Of a stretch of DNA of 38,805 nt, positions 16,650-23,306 are shown piece after piece; position 1 is the first letter of the stretch, and the number at the start of each line of letters is the position of its first letter. The position numbers and the translations under genes were made by a program. The notes beneath the pieces were generated by a model. The model worked only from the letters and a program-made list of their open reading frames with translations, had not been told where the DNA came from and did no database searches. The stretch spans positions 1 through 38,805 of the forward strand of contig CANKOY010000038.1 of the NCBI GenBank assembly GCA_947484275.1, given 5' to 3'. The stretch comes from Planctomycetota bacterium (GTDB lineage Bacteria; Planctomycetota; UBA1135; GCA-002686595).

Positions 16650-17257
16650 TGGTGGGCACCTATTATTGGTGGGACTCGGGCAGAAGCGCCGGCGATCGCC
16701 CCGGCGTGGCCATCGCGTCGGTGTCGTACCCGCGGGCCGAGTTGTTGCGGGGAGATTCCGCCAGTGCCCTGCACTACCCCAGGGCCCGGGTGCTCGCTGC
16801 AGCGCCGGACCAGGGTCCGGGGACTTGGCAGGAGCTGCGTTTCGTGATCGCGGGCCAACCGCGGGCGGAGCTGTACCGCGTCGAGGTCTCCTTCGCGCCG
16901 CCGGGCGCGTTGGGCCGCGGTGAGTCGATTGCGAGCCTCGAATCGGCAGAGAATCAAATCGAGTGGTCGAAATTCCACGCCGCGCCTTTGGCACCCGGTC
17001 GGTACACCTGGGAGGCGTGGGTCCGCGTGGATCGCCTGGATCGCAGCCTTGGACGGCGCGACTTCGAGATCGCCGAAAGTCCGCTGGCACACGCGGCGAT
17101 CGAGGAGCGCGCCCGACTGTCGGAACCCGAGCGCTCCTCCGAAATCCTGTCGTGGCTTGTGCAGAACGGTTTCACCGCGGACGCGCGCGCCTTTGCCCTG
17201 GAATTGCCCCCGAGTCCCGAGCGCGACGACTTCATCGCCCTGGTGCCAGGTCGCTGA
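16586..17257 (+). CDS. Anti-sigma factor, membrane helix and extracytoplasmic part (frame-shifted continuation)
   Basis: Frame 2 encodes a single membrane helix RRWLSVAAAALLMVGTYYWW right after the presumed shift. It is followed by about 190 residues with a beta-rich look (GVAIASVSYPRAELLRG, WQELRFVIAGQPRAELYRV, LAPGRYTWEAWVRVDR) and a helical C-terminus (ILSWLVQNGFTADARAFALE). No good start codon with a ribosome site lies near 16586; frame 2 is open upstream to a TTG at 16466, but those codons are a shadow of the zinc-domain frame. An ATG at 16649 falls inside the helix. The topology, a cytoplasmic zinc domain, one helix and an external sensor, is that of ECF anti-sigma factors. The gene ends 24 bp before the CHAT protease. 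Confidence 0.7.
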   Translation, partial: GPPPRIAPARRWLSVAAAALLMVGTYYWWDSGRSAGDRPGVAIASVSYPRAELLRGDSASALHYPRARVLAAAPDQGPGTWQELRFVIAGQPRAELYRVEVSFAPPGALGRGESIASLESAENQIEWSKFHAAPLAPGRYTWEAWVRVDRLDRSLGRRDFEIAESPLAHAAIEERARLSEPERSSEILSWLVQNGFTADARAFALELPPSPERDDFIALVPGR

Positions 17258-17281
17258 ACCAGGCCCCCGGAGCACGGCGTC

Positions 17282-19849
17282 GTGGCGGCATTCCTTTTGA
17301 TCGGCGCGTTCCTGCTGGCGGCGCTGGCGCCCGTGAATACTGGACGGTCCGCTGCTCAAGAATCCGCAGTCGAGTCCCCCGGGGCGCGATTTTCGGACGC
17401 ATTTCAGCGTTGGCGCGCCGGAGATGAGAGCGCTGCCGCATCCGCGCGCGCCATCGCCGCGGAGATGTGCTCGAACCTCGGACGCTGCGAAGTTCCGCGC
17501 ATCGTCGAGCACTACGCAGCCTTGACCCGCGAGCAGCGGTCCGCGGGTTCTGCAATCGAAAGACGGGTCAGTGATCTCAGGACGGAGATGGTCCTCGCCC
17601 ACGAACGCGGTCTGCGCGGGGAAGAGTGGGAAGCCGCGCGCCTTGAGATCGAAGCCGAATTGGAAGCGCTATGGAGCGCGTCGCGCGATCTCGCCGATCG
17701 CGGCGCCCGTGCCCAGATCTCCGCACTGCGCGCGGAATACCGCATCGCGAGACTGGAGGGCGAGCGCGGGCCAAATCTCGCGGCCGAGGATCGCGCACAG
17801 TTGGCGCAACAAATCGAGCTCGATGCCCGCGAGGCCCTGGCGGACTTCGAAGCCTTCGACATCATCCGCGCAGCCCTAAACCCGCGCTCGTCCCTGGCGC
17901 GAACCGACCACTACGTCGGCAGACTGTCGTCGGCCCGCGCTTCCTACGACGCGCTGGTCCTTGGCGCGCGGAAAGTGGGCGACACCAATTGGATGGCCGA
18001 GGCCTACGAGGGGATGCTCGCAATTGCGGTTGATCGTGGCGACGAGCTCGAACGCGATCGCTGCCTCGAGGAGCTCGCCGGATTGCGCAAGGCGCACGAG
18101 GACTGGTCCCTGGCGCGCGCCTGGGCCATGCGCCTGATCCACGCGGACCGCGCGGCCGAAGCGCGCGAATTCCTCGATCAATTCCAGGCCCCCGCCCCTG
18201 ACCTGGACTCGCGTGCGGCCATGACCACGCGCCGTGAGTTGGCCTACGTGCGCGCCTTGGCCTGCCTGCGCCTGGGCGAGTTGGACAAAGCGCGCCAGTT
18301 CGCCGAAGAGGCTTCTCGCGCCCCACAGATTGGATTTGAGCAGCGCTTCCTGGAAGCGCGCATCGAATTGGCGTCGGGAAAGGCGAAGGCGGCGATTGCT
18401 CTGCTTGGAGATCCAGACCTGCTCGTTTCGCTGTCTGCGCGCGACGCCGGCGCGGCCCGCGCGCTGCTCGGTGAGGCTCAACTCAGTCTGGGCAATGCCG
18501 ACGGTGCCCGTCGCGAGTTGGAGCAGGCGCTCGAACTCGCCGATGCGGAGCGCCAGCGAGCGCTGGTGGAACCGATGCTCTCGACCGACGACGCTCGCCG
18601 GTTCAACTACATCGGCGAATGGGAAGGAGCAGGTCTGGAAGCCGTGGCGATCCTGGCCCGCGCCCATGTGGCCCTTGGGGACAGCGCATCCGCCGCACTG
18701 ACGATCGAAAATTGGCAATCGCGCTCCCTGCGCGGCGACAGCAACGAACTTGCGATGTTGCGCGCCCGCGCCGGCCAGGGACCGCTTGCACAACCGCTGA
18801 CGGCCGAAAACCTGCGCGCCTGGGCGAGCAGCACCGAACTTGGTCTGGTCACGTGGATTTTCGGCGCGGACTCCGGCGCTGTGATCCACGTCAAGGTATC
18901 GGAGGATGGTCGCGTCGAGTCCGCGGGTGAGGCGCTCGGTTTCGGCCGCGAGGCCCTGCGAGAAGCGGTGCGACGTCTGCGTGAGCGCGCGAGCGCTGGC
19001 CTTGAAACGGACAGCATGGCGCAGGCGCTGAAGCAGGAATTGCTGCCGGCGAAGGTGCTCGCGCACATCGGCACGCCACGCGCGACGGGCGCGCGTCTTC
19101 TGGTCTTGCTCCACGGCCCCATGGAATCCCTGCCCGTGGAGTTGCTCGGACTCGGCGCGGGCCTTTTCGACGAGGAATTGTGTCTCCTGGTGCTGCCGGG
19201 TCTGCCCGCCGCCGAACCCGGACCGCCGCCCGGGGCCGCAGAATTCGAGCGCTGGCATTTGCTGGGATCCCCCGTGGACGGCGCCCAGAGTGACGGCCCC
19301 GCGCGCGTCCTGTTGCCCGGTGCCCAAGCAGAATTGCTGGAGATTGCGGCACTACGCGCAGGCGCCGAGATCACCCAAGGTGCGCGCTTCGAGCGCGGCG
19401 CTGTGGAACGCGCGCTGCGCTCGGGAGCGTGCCTGCACATCGCCACGCACTTGGAAGTCTCGAACTTGGAAGCGCGCTCGCGCTTCCCCGCCATTGGCCT
19501 GCGGCTCGTCGACGGCGACGTGATCTCTGCGCGCGAGCTCGCCGACCTTCGGCCACAGCTGCCCCTGGCTGTGCTGGCGGCCTGCGAAACGGGTGGTGGT
19601 CGATATACCGATGGTGAAGGCCTGTTTGGAGTCGCTCGCGCGTTCCTCGAGGGCGGAACGCGCAATCTGGTCGTAACGCTTTGGCCGGTGGAGGACGGCG
19701 CTGCGCGCGCTTTCGCGCTCGAATTCCATCGCGCGCTCGCGGGTGGCGTTCGACCTTCCGCGGCCGCGCGCCAGGCGCGAATAGTTCTGCGCAACCAAGG
19801 CATTTCGAACGCAGACTGGGCAGCCTTCCGTTTCCTCGGCCGGGACTGA
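17282..19849 (+). CDS. Exported helical-repeat protein with C-terminal CHAT caspase-like protease domain
   Basis: The 855-aa product starts at GTG 17282 with a signal peptide or anchor (MAAFLLIGAFLLAALAPVN, then RSAAQ). Residues about 40-520 are a long run of helical hairpins of the TPR kind, with clear units near AWAMRLIHADRAAEAREFL, ALACLRLGELDKARQFAEEA and LLGEAQLSLGNADGARRELE. From about 545 a CHAT domain follows. It has the catalytic His in LHIATH (H723) and the catalytic Cys in LAACETGGG (C768), then LFGVARAFLEGGTRNLVVTLW, typical of the family. CHAT domains are caspase/separase-like cysteine proteases. The gene is the last of the sigma/anti-sigma operon. A protease placed with an anti-sigma factor could act in releasing the sigma factor or be its regulated effector; both are inference. 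Export of a CHAT protease is noteworthy. Confidence 0.88.
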   Translation: MAAFLLIGAFLLAALAPVNTGRSAAQESAVESPGARFSDAFQRWRAGDESAAASARAIAAEMCSNLGRCEVPRIVEHYAALTREQRSAGSAIERRVSDLRTEMVLAHERGLRGEEWEAARLEIEAELEALWSASRDLADRGARAQISALRAEYRIARLEGERGPNLAAEDRAQLAQQIELDAREALADFEAFDIIRAALNPRSSLARTDHYVGRLSSARASYDALVLGARKVGDTNWMAEAYEGMLAIAVDRGDELERDRCLEELAGLRKAHEDWSLARAWAMRLIHADRAAEAREFLDQFQAPAPDLDSRAAMTTRRELAYVRALACLRLGELDKARQFAEEASRAPQIGFEQRFLEARIELASGKAKAAIALLGDPDLLVSLSARDAGAARALLGEAQLSLGNADGARRELEQALELADAERQRALVEPMLSTDDARRFNYIGEWEGAGLEAVAILARAHVALGDSASAALTIENWQSRSLRGDSNELAMLRARAGQGPLAQPLTAENLRAWASSTELGLVTWIFGADSGAVIHVKVSEDGRVESAGEALGFGREALREAVRRLRERASAGLETDSMAQALKQELLPAKVLAHIGTPRATGARLLVLLHGPMESLPVELLGLGAGLFDEELCLLVLPGLPAAEPGPPPGAAEFERWHLLGSPVDGAQSDGPARVLLPGAQAELLEIAALRAGAEITQGARFERGAVERALRSGACLHIATHLEVSNLEARSRFPAIGLRLVDGDVISARELADLRPQLPLAVLAACETGGGRYTDGEGLFGVARAFLEGGTRNLVVTLWPVEDGAARAFALEFHRALAGGVRPSAAARQARIVLRNQGISNADWAAFRFLGRD

Positions 19850-20105
19850 TCAGCGCAGCGCGAAGCCGCTGAACCACGACAGCACATAGCGGCGTCTGTG
19901 AACGCAGCCGCACCGCGGCGGACCGCGGCGTCCTGGAGTCGGGCGTGAGTGCTTCGGGTCGGCTTGTCCCAGGCGTGGCACGGAACGTCGCGCGACGCCG
20001 GCGCCAGCGAGCAGCGAGCTCGCCGAACTCAAGGGCTCTTGCGCCCGGCGCCGATAGGCAGGGTCCCGAGGGGCCTTTCCCCGCCCTCGAGGAGGAAAGC
20101 CCCCC

Positions 20106-20669
20106 ATGCATCTTCCCAGATTGACTTCCCTGCTCTGTGTCGTGGCCCTCGTGGTTGCCGCCGCGCCCGCCAACGACACACAGTTCGTTGCCAGCGCGTC
20201 CCCCACCACCTTCGCTGCGAGCAACCCCAATCCCCACACAGTGCTGATGGTCCTTGGCGACGTGGCCCACGGCGCACGTGCACAAATGCTCGTGGCGCCC
20301 AACGACAGCTTCCAAACCAGCTTCCCCGCTGGGACCTTGGAGAACCTGTACATCGAGGTCGTGTTTTTCGCGCCCACTGGCCGTCGGAGCAGCGGAGCCG
20401 TGAGCTTCAACACGATGATCGGCGCCCAAGCGGAGCTACTCGAGGTCGACAGCGAAGGCGACGAATTCCAGCCGTGGATCTACGCGGGCGGAGTCCGGAT
20501 CAACGCGGACTCGGGTTGGAATCTCGTGCCCGATAGCCTGATGAACTCCGGCGCAGGCTCGACCGAGCCCCTGATTCTCGACCCGAGCCACGTGCCGGTC
20601 ATCACGCCCACCGATGTCATCGACAACACGATCGCGCCGAAGATCCACGGATCCAATCCGACGGTCTGA
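20106..20669 (+). CDS. Small secreted protein of unknown function
   Basis: The ATG at 20106 has an excellent upstream ribosome site (GAGGAGGAAAG, ending 6 nt before). The 187-aa product begins with a signal peptide, MHLPRLTSLLCVVALVVAAA, with likely cleavage after APA near residue 22. The mature part is acidic and beta-rich (HTVLMVLGDVAHGARAQML, NLYIEVVFFAPTGRRSSGAV) with no cysteines and no motif I recognise. No homologue is recalled. It stands alone on the plus strand after a 256-bp gap from the CHAT gene; that gap shows only short GC hairpins. Downstream is a MITE-like element, then a convergent gene. It could be a surface or extracellular matrix protein; I have no evidence for a function. 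Confidence 0.8.
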   Translation: MHLPRLTSLLCVVALVVAAAPANDTQFVASASPTTFAASNPNPHTVLMVLGDVAHGARAQMLVAPNDSFQTSFPAGTLENLYIEVVFFAPTGRRSSGAVSFNTMIGAQAELLEVDSEGDEFQPWIYAGGVRINADSGWNLVPDSLMNSGAGSTEPLILDPSHVPVITPTDVIDNTIAPKIHGSNPTV

Positions 20670-20755
20670 CCCGCGCGTCCGAACACCAGGACGCCCGAGT
20701 GGCGGCCTGGATTGAAGCGAGAGAGAACGAGAGATAGAAGCGACCGGTGGCGACC

Positions 20756-20997
20756 CTAGCAGTCCGTTGAAAAGGTCCCGTCGCGAGGCAAGGCATGCGA
20801 AGGCGGAGCAAGGAGCGCGACAGAAAGTTGCGCAGGGGTCCCCGCGTTAGAGCGCGACGCGCTCGTAGTGAAGGCTCCTGCGGAGCCTTCGCAGTGGGGT
20901 GCGGCCTTCCTGGCCGCTGAGCACGACTTTCCGAGCGCAACGACGCGGCGCCGAAGTACGTCTTGCCGTAGTAGGGACTTTTTCAACGGGCTGCTAG
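20756..20997. mobile_element. 242-bp MITE-like element with 24-bp terminal inverted repeats
   Basis: The ends 20756-20779 and 20974-20997 are inverted copies of each other over 24 bp with two mismatches; both read CTAGCAG at the outer edge and GTCCC at the inner edge, around a CCGTTGAAAA core. The interior has no plausible gene; the short open frames are Arg/Ser-rich noise. It contains several strong hairpins (separate entry). The palindromic outer CTAG could be part of the repeat or mark a target site. The element lies between two convergent genes. Half-copies resembling its ends occur at 33449-33473 and 36006-36030. It looks like a non-autonomous transposon-derived repeat; the transposase family is unknown to me. 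Confidence 0.65.
20831..20917. repeat. Cluster of consecutive hairpins inside the MITE-like element
   Basis: Dyads follow one another. 20831-20846 is an imperfect 16-bp palindrome. 20850-20864 has stem GAGCGC/GCGCTC with loop GAC. 20870-20890 has stem GAAGGCTCC/GGAGCCTTC with a 3-nt loop. 20901-20917 has stem GCGGCC/GGCCGC with a 5-nt loop. The last three stems are perfect. Such spacing suggests a folded RNA or a REP-like DNA structure; nothing here shows transcription. Confidence 0.7.
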
Positions 20998-21024
20998 AAA
21001 GGGCCGACACCGGTCGTTCCTTTG

Positions 21025-21879
21025 TCAGATCATCGGCGCGTCGCGGCTTGTGGACGATTTCGACGGTGAACCGTAGATGTCACGGCGCAGATCGTGCTCC
21101 ACGGGAACCTGTCGGCGCCATTCCCGCGCCGTCGTCGCGTCGATTTCCGCACTGATCAAACCCGCTTCGCCGTGGCCCTCCGCCAACGTCTCCCCTGCCG
21201 GACCGACCACCAGGGAATTGCCGGGAAAATCCAGGGCGAGCTTTCGGCGCGCGACGATCTCGCGTCCGGTTCGATTGCAGGCCAAAACAAAGCACTGCCC
21301 GCTTGCCGCGAGCCCGTGCACAAGCGCTCTCCACTGACTCGACCGTGGGCTGGGCCATTGGGCCGGCACAAGCAACAGTTCTGCTCCGTCGTGAAATGGC
21401 GCTCGCGTGGCCTCGGGGAAGCGCAGGTCGTAGCAGATGACGCCGCTGAGTCGCAGCCCGCGCCAGGGGACGCTGGTGGGAAGGGCCGCGCCGGGCTGGA
21501 ACACACCGTCCTCAGCCATCGGTCCAAACAGGTGCAACTTGTCGTAGGCGAAGTGCCGCTCGCCGCGCGAAAAGAGCTCCAGGCGGTTGAAGGGGCGAGC
21601 GGCTGCGGCCGGCACGGCATCGAAGGCGAATCCGGACCCGGCCCAGTCGACGTCGAGGCGCGCGCTGTCCTCGCTAAGTCGAAGTGCCGCTTCCTGGGCC
21701 ATACGCGTCATGGCTCGAAGGTCGTCGCCAGCGTCAGGGAACGACGTAGCCCACATTTCAGGCAAGAGCAGCAATTGGACGCCCTGTTCGCGGGCCCGCG
21801 ACAACCCGTCGCGCGCCGCCGCAAGATTTGCGGCCACGTCCGCGCGACGAACGTCCCACTGCAGCGCTGCGATCTTCAC
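21025..21879 (-). CDS. Carbon-nitrogen hydrolase, YafV/Nit2 (omega-amidase-like)
   Basis: The 284-aa cytoplasmic enzyme has the nitrilase-superfamily catalytic triad E41 in LLLLPEMWATSF, K114 in FAYDKLHLFGP and C149 in GVICYDLRFPE. The YDKLHLF and CYDLRFPE forms are those of YafV and mammalian Nit2, which hydrolyse alpha-keto acid amides such as 2-oxoglutaramate, or repair deaminated glutathione. The GTG at 21879 gives KIAALQWDVRRADVAANL, the standard family start. It is divergent from the membrane protein gene (83 bp between starts) and convergent with the small secreted-protein gene, the MITE-like element lying in between. No partner transaminase is adjacent. Confidence 0.9.
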   Translation of the reverse strand: MKIAALQWDVRRADVAANLAAARDGLSRAREQGVQLLLLPEMWATSFPDAGDDLRAMTRMAQEAALRLSEDSARLDVDWAGSGFAFDAVPAAAARPFNRLELFSRGERHFAYDKLHLFGPMAEDGVFQPGAALPTSVPWRGLRLSGVICYDLRFPEATRAPFHDGAELLLVPAQWPSPRSSQWRALVHGLAASGQCFVLACNRTGREIVARRKLALDFPGNSLVVGPAGETLAEGHGEAGLISAEIDATTAREWRRQVPVEHDLRRDIYGSPSKSSTSRDAPMI

Positions 21880-21962
21880 CTGCGGAGCGTAGCAACCAGT
21901 TGCGGCGATCGGCCCAGGATCCGCCTGTCGAGACCGGAGCCCGGGGACCGTAAGGTAGCTCC

Positions 21963-23306
21963 GTGGCCATGACTGAGCTTTCGTCCGCGGTGTTGGGCAT
22001 CGCCGCGCTCTCCGTGGTGGGCCGCTGCCTGCTCTCCTGGTTTCCGCCGGGGGATCTTGGGTCGCATCGGCCGTCCGAATGGTGCGCGACTTGGGCGGCG
22101 AGCTACTTGCTCGGGACTATCGCTGCGGCGGTCGCCGTGGCGCTTGGCTCCCTGCTTGGGTTCGAGTTCTCCTGTGGCTGGATTCTCGCCGCAGGTGCCA
22201 GCGCTGGAATCGCGCGCTGGCTCACGCTGCCCGCTGCTCTCGTGCCGCGCCACGAAGTGGCCGTCGAAGCACCGCGGGCGGCCGCGCGCCTGGCCTGGGT
22301 GCTGGCCGCTTTGATCGCGATCCTCGCCGTCTGGCGCGCGGACATTTCGACTTTCACCGATCGCTGGGCCACGGACGCCCAGGCGCTCTTGTCGCGCGGA
22401 TTCTCGGCGGGGCTCGACGGAGGCTCCGCGGGCCCGATCGCCTCGCCGCCCATTGATTCGGCGGCAGTGGCGTTCGCGGCCTTTGCCCGCGGGGCGGTGA
22501 GCGCACTCGCGGCCCGCGCACACGCATTCTGCTGCATGATCGCGACCCTGATCCTCGCCGAACGCGCCATGGGAGTCGCGCGCCGTGCGCCAACGGCGCG
22601 ACGGTTCCTCATTGTCGTGCTTGCGATCGCATTGAGCGTCGTGGTCTCAGCCGAGGACAGCGACCTGACCCTGGCCAGCTTGTTCGCCCTGGGGCTGTGG
22701 GGCCTGATTTCCTGGACTCGGCGCGCGGATCGACGCGCGATGACACTGGCGTGCGCGGCCTTCGGCGCCATGTCCCTGGCCGGAGCCAGCGGTTGGTTGA
22801 TCGGGCCCGCGGGACTTCTCGCGCTAGTTGCTACGTCGGCGCGGCCCTGCAGAAAATCTGCGCTGCAGGCGGCGGGCGGCGGCGCTGCACTGCTGCTGCT
22901 TTGGCCCCTGGCCGCATGGCGCCATGGAGTTGCATTTATCGGCGAAGAGCCGCTCGCGGCAATGGCTTCGCAGTGGTCGTTGGGCGGAGAGACCTGGCTC
23001 GCCCCGTGGATCGCGCCGATTTGGATCGCCTGCGGTGCCGCCTTCGGACCCGCGCTAGGGCGCTGCCTGCGCAGGGAATCCGCGCACACGCCATTGGAGG
23101 ACGCCGATCGCGCGCGTCGCGATCTTGCGGCGCTGTTCGTACTCGGCACGGCGTTGGCCATCGCAGTCGCGGGGCTGCTGGCGCTCGTGGATGCTCCCGT
23201 AATGTTCGCGGCCAAGGCTTGGTTGCCTGGATTGCTGATCACCTGCGCGCCCCTGGCCGCGGTTTTCGCCGCCCGCGGCCTGCTGCGCGGAGAACGCCAG
23301 CCTTGA
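21963..23306 (+). CDS. Polytopic membrane protein, possibly GT-C-like
   Basis: The product is 447 aa and strongly hydrophobic, with roughly ten membrane helices. The GTG at 21963 is preferred over the ATG two codons later because AAGG lies 7 nt upstream of it. A soluble loop after about residue 125, with RADISTFTDRWATDAQALLS and ASPPIDSAAVAF, resembles the first extracytoplasmic loop of GT-C glycosyltransferases (ArnT/PMT type), where acidic residues bind the polyprenyl-linked donor. That resemblance is weak and I only offer it as a hypothesis. The stop overlaps a TTG start of the next gene (TTGA), so the two proteins are probably made together and may work on the same envelope substrate. Confidence 0.75.
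   Translation: MAMTELSSAVLGIAALSVVGRCLLSWFPPGDLGSHRPSEWCATWAASYLLGTIAAAVAVALGSLLGFEFSCGWILAAGASAGIARWLTLPAALVPRHEVAVEAPRAAARLAWVLAALIAILAVWRADISTFTDRWATDAQALLSRGFSAGLDGGSAGPIASPPIDSAAVAFAAFARGAVSALAARAHAFCCMIATLILAERAMGVARRAPTARRFLIVVLAIALSVVVSAEDSDLTLASLFALGLWGLISWTRRADRRAMTLACAAFGAMSLAGASGWLIGPAGLLALVATSARPCRKSALQAAGGGAALLLLWPLAAWRHGVAFIGEEPLAAMASQWSLGGETWLAPWIAPIWIACGAAFGPALGRCLRRESAHTPLEDADRARRDLAALFVLGTALAIAVAGLLALVDAPVMFAAKAWLPGLLITCAPLAAVFAARGLLRGERQP

Noticed and set aside
17876..19887. Two long minus-strand frames opposite the CHAT protease gene
   Set aside because: The plus strand has an intact CHAT dyad and helical repeats with a signal peptide; the opposite frames have no family resemblance.
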